Assembly: GCF_021129235.1 (NCBI RefSeq)
Contig: NZ_JAJOMA010000030.1
Coordinates: 23,771 to 87,770 of the forward strand
DNA from: Kineosporia mesophila
Lineage (GTDB): Bacteria > Actinomycetota > Actinomycetes > Actinomycetales > Kineosporiaceae
Length of the DNA: 64,000 bases
Direction: 5' to 3'
Both the position numbers and the translations under genes were made by a program. Positions 23,584 to 32,562 of the stretch are shown in pieces. How positions within the stretch are numbered: position 1 is the first letter of the stretch; each line of letters starts with the position of its first letter. The notes beneath the pieces were generated by a model. The model saw nothing but the letters and a program-made list of their open reading frames with translations. It was not told where the DNA came from and searched no databases.

Positions 23584-24597
23584 GTGTCACGAAAGAGGAT
23601 CGATGCCCGGGCCGCCGCCGCGCTGGTGGCGTTCGCCGTCGTGGCCGTGACCGGAGGCGTGTTCTACACGCAGTCCGGCTCCAGTCAGGCCGACGCCCAG
23701 CTGGTGCTGTCGCGCCCCGATGTCGCCATCGCGCAGCAGAACGCGCAGGCCCCGGACGACGCACCCGACACCGGTTCCGAGCCGACGGCCACGCCGTCCA
23801 CCTCCCCCACGCCGAAACCGAAGCCGAAGAAGAAGACGGCCCCGGTGACGCCGACGGCCGGGGCCAAGGTCGAGAAGGCCGCCTCCGGGAGTGCCGCCCC
23901 GAAATCCACGGGCTCCACGTCGTCCTCGAAGTCGTCCTCGAACAAGAGTTCGGGCACCACGTCGACCAAGGTGGCGGCGAACTCCTCGGGCGACCAGGTG
24001 CAGTTCGGCAAGACCTACAACGGCATCGCCACCTTCTACGCGGCCACCGGCGCCGGCAACTGCTCGTACGACCCCACCGGCAACCTGATGGTGGCCGCGA
24101 TGAACCAGACCCAGTACGACGGCTCGCAGACCTGTGGCGCCTACGTCGACGTGACCGGCCCGAAGGGCAACACGATCCGGGTCAAGATCGTCGACCGCTG
24201 CCCGGAGTGCAAGCCGGGGCACATCGACCTCTCCGCCGAGGCCTTCGCCCAGCTCGCCGCCCCGGTCACCGGCCGCATCGACATCAGCTGGAAGATGGCC
24301 AGCCCCAGCCTCTCCGGGCCGGTGAAATACGTGTACAAAGACGGGTCCACCCAGTGGTGGTGCGGCATCCAGGTGCGCAACCACCGCAACCCGATCCGCA
24401 AGGTCGAGCTCAAGGGACCGAACGGCTGGGTCACCCTCGAACGGCAGATGTACAACTACTTCCTCTCCGCCGGCGGTGAGGGCTGCGGCGGCCAGGTCCG
24501 CATCACCGACGTGCAGGGCAACCAGCTCACCGACAGCGGCATCAAGATCTCCCCGCTCGTCGAGCAGGCCGGCGGGAAGCAGCTCCCCGCAGCCTGA
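23584..24597 (+). CDS. secreted bacterial expansin (EXLX1-like)
   Basis: 337 residues, GTG start. An N-terminal signal/anchor helix (AAAALVAFAVVAVTGGVFY) precedes about 100 residues of Ser/Thr/Pro/Lys-rich linker. Domain 1 is a double-psi beta-barrel: YNGIATFYAATGAGNCSYD, SQTCGAYVDVTGPKGNTIRV, and IVDRCPECKPGHIDLSAEAF, which keeps the Asp of the essential expansin site. Domain 2 has surface Trp/Tyr residues (STQWWCGIQVRNHRNPIRKV, RQMYNYFLSAGGEGCGG) that in bacterial expansins bind cellulose or peptidoglycan. Expansins loosen polysaccharide networks without hydrolysis. RlpA-like lytic transglycosylases share the barrel but lack domain 2, so expansin is preferred. The linker suggests that it spans the cell wall while tethered at the membrane, or is released. 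Confidence 0.88.
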   Translation: MSRKRIDARAAAALVAFAVVAVTGGVFYTQSGSSQADAQLVLSRPDVAIAQQNAQAPDDAPDTGSEPTATPSTSPTPKPKPKKKTAPVTPTAGAKVEKAASGSAAPKSTGSTSSSKSSSNKSSGTTSTKVAANSSGDQVQFGKTYNGIATFYAATGAGNCSYDPTGNLMVAAMNQTQYDGSQTCGAYVDVTGPKGNTIRVKIVDRCPECKPGHIDLSAEAFAQLAAPVTGRIDISWKMASPSLSGPVKYVYKDGSTQWWCGIQVRNHRNPIRKVELKGPNGWVTLERQMYNYFLSAGGEGCGGQVRITDVQGNQLTDSGIKISPLVEQAGGKQLPAA

Positions 24598-24764
24598 ACC
24601 GCCAGAACGTGGACGCGGTGAGCCCCGGTGAGCGGTCGAGACGGACCGATGACGTCGGAGACCGGCACGGGTACGGCCGTGGTCACGCGGACCGGAACTC
24701 AACCATCCTCATCGCCCGGGACCGGCCGGGAGCGACGGCCGCCCGGGAACGGAACGGGTCGCGG

Positions 24765-27164
24765 TCAGTCTTCGCTGACCGCGCGGACCACCCGGTCGCG
24801 ACCGCTCCGCTTGGCCTCGTACAAGGCCGAATCGGCCTTGTTCATCAGTGACTCCGCGGTCTCCTCGGCCCTCCACCAGCAGTAACCGATGGAGATGGAC
24901 TGCCCCCGGGGCACCGACCGGCGCACCCGGTCGAGCACCTCACCGGCCAGCGCCTCGTCACAGTTCGTCAGGGCGATCGCGAACTCCTCACCGCCCCAAC
25001 GGGCCACCGTGTCCTCGGTGCGCAACTGCCCCCTCGCCGCGTCCGCCACCTCGCGCAGCAGCGTGTCGCCCTCCAGGTGGCCGTAGGTGTCGTTGTAGAC
25101 CTTGAACCGGTCCACGTCGGCCACCGCGATGACGAACGGGTCACCGGTGCGCTGGGCGAGCGCGAGCAGCACCGACAGCCGCTCGTCCCACGACCGCCGG
25201 TTCGGCAGGCCGGTCAGCTGGTCGGTGCCGGCCAGGTCCTCGTAGCGGCGCAGCAGGTCGTCGTGCTCCAGCGCCAGCGCGGCCTCGTCGGCGAGCTGCG
25301 CGACCGCCTTCAGCCGCCGGTCGCCGACATCGGTGAGCTCCTTGTCCCAGGTGATCCCGAGCAGTGCCGTCATCTCACCGCCCTTACGGATCGGCTGGTA
25401 CAGCAGCGACTTCGCGTTCACGAGCCGGACCATCCGCTGACTCACCAGCGGGTTCCCCTCAGCCCGGTCGATGAACATCGGCTTCTGCTCGCGCCAGACC
25501 GCCGCCGTGGCCGGAACGCTCCAGGCCGGGTAGGTGGAACCGACCAGGGTGAAGTCCGAACATCCGGTGATCACGAACTCGTCCGGGCCGCTGCGCTCGA
25601 AAACCGTTGCGATGGAGGCCCCGGCAATCTCCACCAGGGCCGTGACGATCGCGGTGCGGGCATCGTCACCGGCCAGGATGCGACGTGTCACCCGGGCGAT
25701 CGCGGCCAGGTTGGCCTCGCTGTCGGCCAGCTCCGTCTCGGCCTGGTGCCGATCGGTGATGTCGAAGACGTGCGCCAGCAGGTGTGGTTCGGGCTCGCCG
25801 TCATCGATCCAGCTGAGCCAGGCCGAGGCCCAGGCGAGCACGCCGTCGTGGCGCCGGAACCGCACCAGCACCTCCAGGCTGGAGCCCGGGTTGCTCCGCA
25901 GCCGACGCATCGCCTCCGGATGCGCGTTGTTGTCGGCCGGATGCACGAACTCCGAGCGCAGGCGCCCGATCAGCTCGTCCTGCGGCACACCCAGCAACCG
26001 GGACATGGCCGGGTTCGCCGAGATCAGGCGGCCCTCGGCGTCGGTGAGGGTGATGCCCATCGGAGAACCGTCGAAAATGCTGCGGAACTTCTCCTCCGAC
26101 CGGGCGATCCGGGCCGTGGTCCTCATCCGCTCGGTGATGTCCCGCGCCGCGCAGTGAATCTCGAGCCGTTCGCGCTCCGGGTCGTAGAGCGGCGCGAGCG
26201 TGCACTCCATCCAGTGCCAGATCTTGTCCTGGGCGATGAGACGGACGGTGACCAGCTCCGAGGCCCCGTTCCCGACCGCCTCCATCGCCGTCCGCATCGC
26301 CGGCCGGTCGTCCGGGTGCACCCGGGTGAGCAGCATCGTGCTCACCTCCAGGTCGACCCGCCGGCCGGGCCCGGCCGACCGGTCGACGGACGGGCCCAGG
26401 TAGGTGATCCGCCCGTTCAGCGTGCAGCGGGCCACCACGTCACCGGAGTTCTCCGCCAGCAGCCGGTACTCGCTGCGCGAGCGGGCCAGCTGGCGCTGCG
26501 AGGCCGTGCGCAGCTCGATCTCCCGCGCCTGCTCGATGGTGCGCCGTCGCAGTTCCAGCTGGGTCGACACCTGCCGGGCCAGGGCCCGCATCCCCTCGCG
26601 CTGGCCCGGCGAGAGCGTGCGTTCCACCCCGTCGATGACACAGATCGTGCCGAGCACCGCGCCGCTCGCCGCGGTGACCGGGAATCCCGCGTAGAACACG
26701 GCCAGGGGTGGACCGATCACGGCCGGGTTGTGTGCGAACCGCGAGTCCCGGCGCAGGTCGGGCACCTCCAGCTCGGCCCGGTCGCGCACCACGTGGTCAC
26801 AGAACGCGACCTGCCGGGCGGTCGCGCACAGGTCGGTGCCGACCTTGGCCTTGAACCACTGGCGCTGGGCATCGATCAGGGTGACCAGGGCGATCGGGCA
26901 GTGGGTGAGGGTCGCGGCCAGCTGCACCAGATCGTCGAAGCCCTGTTCGGGAGGGGTGTCGAGGACGTTGAGGGCGTGCAGGTCGGCGAGGCGCTGCTGC
27001 TCTTCCTGGGCCCCGGGACCGTCCTGGCCCTCCTGCCCAGGGGCCGAAGGGGTGAACTGCTGCGGCACGACCGCAGAGGTGGCCCCGGAGGCATCCGGGC
27101 GCGCGCCATCGTCGGACGCCGGGGCGGCTTCCCGGGACATCCGGGCGCCGTTCGCGTCACCCAT
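24765..27164 (-). CDS. GAF-PAS-PAS-GAF-GGDEF diguanylate cyclase
   Basis: 799 residues. The start at 27164 has GGAG six bases upstream; an ATG six bases earlier is possible. The order is: disordered N-terminus; GAF domain (LHALNVLDTPPEQGFDDLVQ to about residue 215); a PAS region (SRSEYRLLAENSGDVVARCT); a second PAS (EEKFRSIFDGSPMGITLTDA); a second GAF-like region (IVTALVEIAGASIATVFERS); and a C-terminal GGDEF domain. The GGDEF has DQLTGLPNRRSWDERL, DVDRFKVYNDTYGHLEGD and the active site GGEEF in TVARWGGEEFAIAL, so it should make cyclic di-GMP from two GTP. An RxxD inhibitory site is not obvious, and no EAL domain or membrane segment is present. It is a cytosolic sensor-cyclase, divergent from zwf. 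Confidence 0.92.
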   Translation of the reverse strand: MGDANGARMSREAAPASDDGARPDASGATSAVVPQQFTPSAPGQEGQDGPGAQEEQQRLADLHALNVLDTPPEQGFDDLVQLAATLTHCPIALVTLIDAQRQWFKAKVGTDLCATARQVAFCDHVVRDRAELEVPDLRRDSRFAHNPAVIGPPLAVFYAGFPVTAASGAVLGTICVIDGVERTLSPGQREGMRALARQVSTQLELRRRTIEQAREIELRTASQRQLARSRSEYRLLAENSGDVVARCTLNGRITYLGPSVDRSAGPGRRVDLEVSTMLLTRVHPDDRPAMRTAMEAVGNGASELVTVRLIAQDKIWHWMECTLAPLYDPERERLEIHCAARDITERMRTTARIARSEEKFRSIFDGSPMGITLTDAEGRLISANPAMSRLLGVPQDELIGRLRSEFVHPADNNAHPEAMRRLRSNPGSSLEVLVRFRRHDGVLAWASAWLSWIDDGEPEPHLLAHVFDITDRHQAETELADSEANLAAIARVTRRILAGDDARTAIVTALVEIAGASIATVFERSGPDEFVITGCSDFTLVGSTYPAWSVPATAAVWREQKPMFIDRAEGNPLVSQRMVRLVNAKSLLYQPIRKGGEMTALLGITWDKELTDVGDRRLKAVAQLADEAALALEHDDLLRRYEDLAGTDQLTGLPNRRSWDERLSVLLALAQRTGDPFVIAVADVDRFKVYNDTYGHLEGDTLLREVADAARGQLRTEDTVARWGGEEFAIALTNCDEALAGEVLDRVRRSVPRGQSISIGYCWWRAEETAESLMNKADSALYEAKRSGRDRVVRAVSED

Positions 27165-27316
27165 CGTCATCTCCAGGCGGGTATCGGCAGAATGCCCACG
27201 AAGGCTGAGCGGACCGTGTGAACGAGGTCACCGGAGGGCCATATAGAGGCAAGCTCGCAGGCAAGAGCACGCGGGCTCCTTCGCGCCGGACCGAAGGTGG
27301 TGCAATCATCAAACCT

Positions 27317-28813
27317 GTGTCCGATCTAGCACCCCAGACGATTTCCTACCCGGCCCCCGGGTCACGGCCGTCGCGAGGTGGGCAGGAGATCCTCGCCCCT
27401 CACGTGATCGTGCTGTTCGGGGCCACCGGTGACCTCGCCCGCCGCAAGTTGCTGCCCGGCATGGCGCACCTTGCCGCTTCCGCACTGGCACCGGACATCC
27501 AGGTGGTCGGCACGTCCCTCGAGGACATGAGCGACGATGCGTTCCGCACGTTCGCCCACGCCGCCATGCAGGAGTTCGGTACCCACAAGCTCACCGAGGA
27601 GCAGTGGGACACCTTTGCGAAGAACCTCTGCTACGTACCCCAGTCCGCCGGACCCGAGGCCCTGGCCCAGGCCGTCGCCGACGCCGAGGCCCAGCTCGGG
27701 CCGGACACGCGGCGTCTGCACTACCTGAGCGTGCCGCCGAAGGCCGCCCTGGCCGTCATCACCATGCTGCGCGACGCGAAGCTGGTGGAGAAGTCCCGGG
27801 TGGTGATGGAGAAGCCGTTCGGCACCGACCTGACGTCGGCCATCATCCTCAACGACCAGGTGCACGAGACCTTCCGGGAGAGCCAGATCTTCCGGATCGA
27901 CCACTTCCTCGGTAAGGAAGCGGCCCAGAACATTCTCGCGTTCCGTTTCGCCAACGGCCTTTTCGAGCCGATCTGGAACCGGAACTTCATCGATCACGTG
28001 CAGATCGACATTCCGGAGACCCTGGGTCTCGGCGGCCGGGCGAACTTCTACGAGAGCACCGGCGCCTACAAGGACATGGTGGTCACCCACCTGCTCCAGG
28101 TGATGGCGTTCGTCGCGATGGAGCCGCCGACGGCACTGGAGCCCCGGGCCATCAGCGAGGAGAAGAACAAGGTCTTCCGCTCGATGCTGCCGATCGACCC
28201 GCGCGACGTGGTGCGCGGTCAGTACAGCGGCTACCGCGGTGAGGACGGCGTCGCCCGCGACTCCGACACCGAGACCTTCATCGCCCTGCGGGCCGGCATC
28301 GACAACTGGCGCTGGGCCGGCGTGCCGTTCTACCTGCGCACCGGCAAGCGTCTGGCCGAAGGCGCCCGGATCATCTCGATCGCCTTCAAGGAGGCGCCGA
28401 AGTCGATGTTCCCGGCCGGCTCCGGGGTCGGCGCGGCCGGTCCGGACCACCTGACGTTCGACCTCGCCGACGCCTCCAAGGTGTCGCTGTCGTTCTACGG
28501 CAAGCGGCCCGGCCCGGGCATGAAGCTCGACAAGCTGTCCATGCAGTTCTCCACCCAGGAGACCGAGCGGGCCGGCGACGTGCTGGAGGCCTACGAGCGG
28601 CTGATCCTCGACGCCATGCGCGGCGACCACACGCTGTTCACCACGGCCGAGGGCATCGAGTCGCTCTGGGAGCGGTCGATCCCGCTGCTGGAAGACCCGC
28701 CGCCGGTAAAGCCGTACGCACCGGGCACCTGGGGCCCGAACGCGATCCACCAGCTCATCGCCCCGCACGCCTGGCGTCTGCCGTTCGAGCGAGCCTGGCG
28801 CGAACACCGGTAA
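27317..28813 (+). CDS. zwf: glucose-6-phosphate dehydrogenase
   Basis: 498 residues from the GTG at 27317; a GTG at 27218 would add 33 residues unlike the family and would crowd the divergent promoter. The nucleotide-binding motif VIVLFGATGDLARRKLLPGM is near residue 30 and the substrate site FRIDHFLGKEAAQNILAFRF near residue 195, with the catalytic His downstream of the Lys region in the family pattern. VVMEKPFGTDL and VPFYLRTGKRL are conserved family blocks. The enzyme oxidises glucose-6-phosphate with NADP+ in the oxidative pentose phosphate pathway. It is not clustered with tal, tkt, gnd or opcA here, so this may be a second copy in the genome. A strong terminator follows at 28871. Confidence 0.95.
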   Translation: MSDLAPQTISYPAPGSRPSRGGQEILAPHVIVLFGATGDLARRKLLPGMAHLAASALAPDIQVVGTSLEDMSDDAFRTFAHAAMQEFGTHKLTEEQWDTFAKNLCYVPQSAGPEALAQAVADAEAQLGPDTRRLHYLSVPPKAALAVITMLRDAKLVEKSRVVMEKPFGTDLTSAIILNDQVHETFRESQIFRIDHFLGKEAAQNILAFRFANGLFEPIWNRNFIDHVQIDIPETLGLGGRANFYESTGAYKDMVVTHLLQVMAFVAMEPPTALEPRAISEEKNKVFRSMLPIDPRDVVRGQYSGYRGEDGVARDSDTETFIALRAGIDNWRWAGVPFYLRTGKRLAEGARIISIAFKEAPKSMFPAGSGVGAAGPDHLTFDLADASKVSLSFYGKRPGPGMKLDKLSMQFSTQETERAGDVLEAYERLILDAMRGDHTLFTTAEGIESLWERSIPLLEDPPPVKPYAPGTWGPNAIHQLIAPHAWRLPFERAWREHR

Positions 28814-28870
28814 CAAACCTGTTGGCAAACTGTTAGGCGACGGTTCCGTCAGCCCGCCAGAAGAACCGAT

Positions 28871-28910
28871 TGAGGACGAGGAAGAGCACCGCTCTTCCTC
28901 GTCCTCCGTC
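28871..28910 (+). terminator. rho-independent terminator after zwf
   Basis: A perfect 15-bp stem (GAGGACGAGGAAGAG at 28871-28885, complement at 28891-28905) with a 5-base loop, followed closely by a short T run (TTTT from 28911). The remainder of the 358-base gap to the next gene holds the sugar importer's regulatory region and no gene. Confidence 0.85.
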
Positions 28911-29006
28911 GTTTTGCCTGGCCACCGGGCCCGGGGCCACTGGGCAGCGACGTTTCCGCCGAGTTTCATGGCGGTTTGCCAGTCGTTGCCCAGTGAAATC
29001 CCGGGT

Positions 29007-29063
29007 GCGCAAGGGGGCAGAAGCGCGCAAGCACCCCTTGACGCGGTCCGCATCCTGCGCAAG
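29007..29063 (+). promoter_or_regulatory. three direct GCGCAAG repeats upstream of the sugar ABC operon
   Basis: GCGCAAG occurs at 29007, 29025 and 29057, within 165 bases of the binding-protein start. The related CTTGCGC half-site type is common among LacI-family operators of actinobacterial sugar operons (family knowledge). No regulator gene is adjacent. A TTGACG at about 29038 could be a -35 element, but the -10 is unclear. Confidence 0.35.
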
Positions 29064-29171
29064 TGTTACGGCCAAATCGTAAGGCGTCTTTATAAACCCC
29101 TTCGTAGCAGTTCATCGGCGGCGCGTCCGCCACACCTCCCCCGTCACCATCAGGCAACAGGAGTTTCTGCG

Positions 29172-30425
29172 ATGAACAGACGAACCCAGGCCTTCGCGGT
29201 CGGCATCACCGGCCTGGCCCTCACCCTCTCCGCGTGCGGGGGTGGCACCGGCGGTAGCAGCGAGAGCGACGGCGGGGGCAAGGTCGACTCGATCAAGCTG
29301 GTCGCGGCCGAGTACTCGGACAAGACCCAGGGCTTCTGGGACGCGTTCGCCAAGACCTACCAGGAGAAGACCGGCATCAAGCTGGACGTCCAGGTGGTCA
29401 GCTGGGACGACATCGACCAGCAGAGCAGCACGATGATCCAGAACGGCAACCCGCCGGACATCCTGAACCTCAACGCCTACGCCAGTTACGCGCAGGACGA
29501 CCTGCTCTACAGCGCCGACGACGTGCTGTCGCCCGAGGTGAAGTCCGACCTGCTGCCGAACTTCGTCACCAGCGGCACCTACGAGGGCAAGCTCTACGGC
29601 ATGCCCGACCTGTCCTCGGCGCGGGCCCTGTTCTACAACAAGGACCTGTTCAAGGACGCCGGTATCAAGGCCGCCCCGACCACCTGGGACGAGTTCGCGG
29701 CCGACGCCAAGAAGATCGCCGACCTGGGCGACGGGGTCGCCGGGTACGCCGAGCCGATGGGCCCGGAAGAGGCCCAGGCCGAGTTCTCGATCTGGATGTT
29801 CAACAACGGCGGCAACTGGAAGACCGACGGCAAGTGGTCGATCAACTCGGCCGCCAACGTCGAGACCCTGTCGTTCCTGAAGAAGCTCGCCGACGACGGC
29901 GTCACCCAGAACAACCCGGGTAAGACCAACCGCACCGACGGCGCCTTCGCCGACTTCGCCGCGGGCAAGGCCGGCATGGTCGTGGGCTTCTCGCCGCTGG
30001 CCGGCACCCTGGACGAGAGCAAGAAGGTCGACTACGGCGTGGCGCCGATGCCGACCAACAACGGCGACGAGCCCAAGTCGTACGGCGTCACCGACTACCT
30101 GATGGCGTTCAAGAAGGACGGCAACGCCGACGCGATCAAGGCCTTCTACGACCTGTATTACCAGCCCGACCAGGTGAACACGTTCATCAAGGACGAGGGC
30201 TTCCTGCCCGTCACCCAGTCCGGCGTGGAGAAGTTCAGCTCGGACGAGAAGCTGAAGGTCTACCTCGACACGCTCACCGGCGTGCAGCTCACGCCCACCG
30301 ACGACCCGAAGTGGGACACAGTGAAACTGGCTGTGCAGCAGAAGATCGGCGCCGCTGTGGGTAAGGACGGCGACCCGCAGGCCGTCCTCGACGACCTGCA
30401 GAAGCAGGCCGAGTCCGGGAACTGA
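29172..30425 (+). CDS. carbohydrate ABC transporter substrate-binding lipoprotein
   Basis: 417 residues. The ATG is preceded by AGGAG at eight bases. A lipoprotein signal is followed by the lipobox LTLSAC and a Gly/Ser linker. The body follows the family 1 (MalE/UgpB-like) solute-binding fold: KLVAAEYSDKTQGFWDAFAK, GNPPDILNLNAYASYAQDD, LYGMPDLSSARALFYNKDLF and AFADFAAGKAGMVVGFSPLA. It captures an oligosaccharide or sugar outside the membrane and delivers it to the two permeases encoded directly downstream; the next gene starts two bases after the stop. The specific sugar cannot be told from sequence. There is no glycoside hydrolase beside it. Confidence 0.92.
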   Translation: MNRRTQAFAVGITGLALTLSACGGGTGGSSESDGGGKVDSIKLVAAEYSDKTQGFWDAFAKTYQEKTGIKLDVQVVSWDDIDQQSSTMIQNGNPPDILNLNAYASYAQDDLLYSADDVLSPEVKSDLLPNFVTSGTYEGKLYGMPDLSSARALFYNKDLFKDAGIKAAPTTWDEFAADAKKIADLGDGVAGYAEPMGPEEAQAEFSIWMFNNGGNWKTDGKWSINSAANVETLSFLKKLADDGVTQNNPGKTNRTDGAFADFAAGKAGMVVGFSPLAGTLDESKKVDYGVAPMPTNNGDEPKSYGVTDYLMAFKKDGNADAIKAFYDLYYQPDQVNTFIKDEGFLPVTQSGVEKFSSDEKLKVYLDTLTGVQLTPTDDPKWDTVKLAVQQKIGAAVGKDGDPQAVLDDLQKQAESGN

Positions 30426-30426
30426 G

Positions 30427-31407
30427 TTGACCGACCAGCTCGACGCCTCGGCGGGCGCGGCCGCACCACCGGCCGCGCCCGTCGCGCGTTCCCCCCGATT
30501 CCGCCGTCGGCGGCACGAATCCGGCTATGCCAGCGGACTCTCAGCCATCCCCTGGCTGATCGCCCCGATCGTCCTGATCGCCGGTGTCGTGGTCTACCCC
30601 GCGATCGCCCTGGTGCAGGCTTCCCTCTCGGACTACTCGATCACCGGCCTGCGCCGTGGATCGGCCGGTTTCGACAACTACATCGACATCTTCCAGCACG
30701 ACGACCTGGGACTCGTGCTCTGGAACACCCTGGTCTGGGTGGTCGTGGTGGTGGCGCTGACCATCCTCTTCGGCCTGGGCCTGGCCCAGTTCATGAGCAA
30801 GGAGTTCCGCGGCCGCACGGTGATGCGCTGGGCCATCATCATTCCGTGGGCCGCCTCGCTGGTGATCACCGCGCGGCTGTTCACGCTGATCCTCGACTAC
30901 GAGCACGGCATCCTGAACCAGATGCTGGTCACCCTGCACATCATCGGTGAGCCGATCGACTTCCTCGGCAACGACTCCTGGGTGATGCCGTCGATGATCC
31001 TCGTCGGCGTGTTCGTCTCCCTGCCGTTCACCGCGTACGTGCTGCTGGCCGGGCTGAACGCGATCCCGCAGGACCTGATCGAGGCCGCCCGCATGGACGG
31101 CGCCTCACCCTGGAGGATCTACCGGCACATCACCCTGCCGCTGCTGCGGCCGGCCATGCTCGTGGCCAGCGTGCTGAACCTGATCTACGTGTTCAACTCG
31201 TTCCCGCTGATCTACACGCTGAACGACCGTAATCCCGGCTTCACCCACGACACGTCCATCACCTACAGCTACAAGCTGGCGTTCAAGGCGGCCGAGCGCA
31301 GCGTCGGCATGTCCGCCGCGATGGGCGTGATCAACGTCCTGCTCATTCTGGTGGTCGTGATGATCTACCTGCGGATCATCCGCTGGAGGGAGGTGACGCA
31401 GGCGTGA
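30427..31407 (+). CDS. carbohydrate ABC transporter permease (MalF type)
   Basis: 326 residues starting at TTG, one base after the binding-protein stop. A basic, Ala/Pro-rich cytoplasmic N-terminus precedes six membrane helices. The permease EAA loop reads EAARMDGASPWRIYRHITLP, the site that contacts the ATPase. It forms the translocation channel with the next gene product. The 3' end overlaps the next start by four bases (GTGA). No ATP-binding protein gene is in the operon, as is usual for actinobacterial sugar importers that share the MsiK ATPase encoded elsewhere. Confidence 0.93.
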   Translation: MTDQLDASAGAAAPPAAPVARSPRFRRRRHESGYASGLSAIPWLIAPIVLIAGVVVYPAIALVQASLSDYSITGLRRGSAGFDNYIDIFQHDDLGLVLWNTLVWVVVVVALTILFGLGLAQFMSKEFRGRTVMRWAIIIPWAASLVITARLFTLILDYEHGILNQMLVTLHIIGEPIDFLGNDSWVMPSMILVGVFVSLPFTAYVLLAGLNAIPQDLIEAARMDGASPWRIYRHITLPLLRPAMLVASVLNLIYVFNSFPLIYTLNDRNPGFTHDTSITYSYKLAFKAAERSVGMSAAMGVINVLLILVVVMIYLRIIRWREVTQA

Positions 31408-32234
31408 CTCTTCAGAGAAGGCTCCGGCCGTACTATCTTTCGCTGATCGGCCTGGTCATCACCGTGGTGTTCGTATCGCCGTACGCGGTGATGCTGCTCG
31501 ATGCGCTGCGCCCCAGCGGCGACGTGCTGGCCTCACCCCCGTCGTTCCTCCCGCGCGAGTGGCAGTGGAACACCTTCGGCACGGTGCTGTCCGACTCGAG
31601 GTTCCTGAACTGGCTGAAGACGTCGGTGATCGTGGCCGTCTCCTCGACCGTGATCGTGCTCCTGGCGGCGATCCCGGCGGCCTACTTCACCGCCCGGTTC
31701 CGGTTCCCCGGCCGTACGGCGTTCCTGCTGGTGGTGCTGATCACCCAGATGTTCTCGCCGACCTCGCTGGTGGTGGGGCTCTACCGGGAGTTCTTCGACC
31801 TCACCATGGTCAACACCTACGCCTCGATCATCATCACGAACGCGGCGTTCAACCTGGCCTTCGCCATCTGGATCCTGCAGGGGTTCTTCTCCTCGATCCC
31901 GAAGGACGTCGAGGAGGCCGCCCACCTGGACGGCTGCGGGCGGGTGCGCACGCTCTGGCACGTGATGCTGCCGCTCACCCTGCCCGGCCTCGTCACCACC
32001 GTGATCTTCACCTTCATCGCGGCCTGGAACGAGTACGTGGTGGCCCTGACCCTGATGCAGGACGACGCCAGGAAGCCACTGACGGTGGGTATCAACTCCT
32101 ACGTCACCGGCTACCAGCAGCACTGGGACGAACTGTTCGCCGCGTCCCTGATCGCCGTGGTCCCGGTCGTGATCCTCTTCGCCATGATCGAGAAACACCT
32201 GGTGGGAGGCCTGACCGCCGGCTCGGTCAAGTGA
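31404..32234 (+). CDS. carbohydrate ABC transporter permease (MalG type)
   Basis: 276 residues, GTG start overlapping the previous stop. There are six membrane helices and the EAA loop EEAAHLDGCGRVRTLWHVML. The length and the LPREWQWNTFGTVL periplasmic-type loop are typical of the MalG half of CUT1 importers. It is the last gene of the operon; a palindromic element that would fold as a hairpin lies 12 bases beyond the stop and probably ends the transcript. Confidence 0.93.
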   Translation: MTLQRRLRPYYLSLIGLVITVVFVSPYAVMLLDALRPSGDVLASPPSFLPREWQWNTFGTVLSDSRFLNWLKTSVIVAVSSTVIVLLAAIPAAYFTARFRFPGRTAFLLVVLITQMFSPTSLVVGLYREFFDLTMVNTYASIIITNAAFNLAFAIWILQGFFSSIPKDVEEAAHLDGCGRVRTLWHVMLPLTLPGLVTTVIFTFIAAWNEYVVALTLMQDDARKPLTVGINSYVTGYQQHWDELFAASLIAVVPVVILFAMIEKHLVGGLTAGSVK

Positions 32235-32245
32235 CCTGACCCCTT

Positions 32246-32307
32246 CGTGACCAGACAGAACCTCCCCGGGCCGAATCATCGGCCCGGGGAGGTTCTGCAT
32301 GATCACG
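32246..32307. repeat. palindromic intergenic element, copy 5 (degenerate left arm)
   Basis: The right arm ends GGGGAGGTTCTGCATGATCA. The left arm has decayed (CGTGACCAGACAGAACC instead of CGTGATCATGCAGAACC). The centre is CCTCCCCGGGCCGA/TCGGCCCGGGGAGG without the GTTCTAGAAC core. The hairpin stem near the centre remains perfect, so the fold is kept although the ends have diverged. Confidence 0.88.
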
Positions 32308-32321
32308 GTAGGCTGAGGGGA

Positions 32322-32361
32322 ACCTCACTGTTTCGGTCGAGAATCTTGACAACAGTGAGGT
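32322..32361. promoter_or_regulatory. 11-base inverted repeat overlapping the FMN-reductase promoter
   Basis: ACCTCACTGTT at 32322-32332 and its perfect complement AACAGTGAGGT at 32351-32361, with an 18-base spacer. The right arm overlaps the -35 end and the spacer of the promoter at 32346. It could be a repressor site, or an RNA hairpin if transcription comes from upstream. Confidence 0.5.
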
Positions 32362-32373
32362 AGTCCTTAATAT
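32346..32373 (+). promoter_or_regulatory. sigma-70-type promoter for the flavin reductase pair
   Basis: TTGACA (32346-32351), a 16-base spacer and TAATAT (32368-32373), an unusually close match to the housekeeping consensus for this genome. It is 190 bases before the first gene, leaving a long leader that contains a possible 38-codon ORF. Confidence 0.65.
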
Positions 32374-32432
32374 CGATGGGAGCAGCGTAAGACGTTGCAG
32401 CCGCCGTCGCCCCACAACAAGGCGACAGGTGA

Positions 32433-32549
32433 ATGTTCCTGCATCGCAGGCATTTTTGGCTGCCCGTACAGCGCCGTCGGGCTTGCGAACTGCAGGGGCT
32501 GACCATCTCGTCAGCGCTGCGCCCCGAGCGCGGCGCCCGGCTGCTGTGA
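32433..32549 (+). other. possible 38-residue leader peptide ORF
   Basis: An ATG at 32433 opens a frame starting MFLHRRHFWLPVQRRRAC and ending at 32549, 13 bases before the FMN reductase start. Actinobacterial sulfur-assimilation genes often have short leaders with Arg pairs and a Cys codon. The likeness here is loose, and there is no clear Shine-Dalgarno sequence. Confidence 0.3.
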
Positions 32550-32562
32550 AGGATGTGGAACG

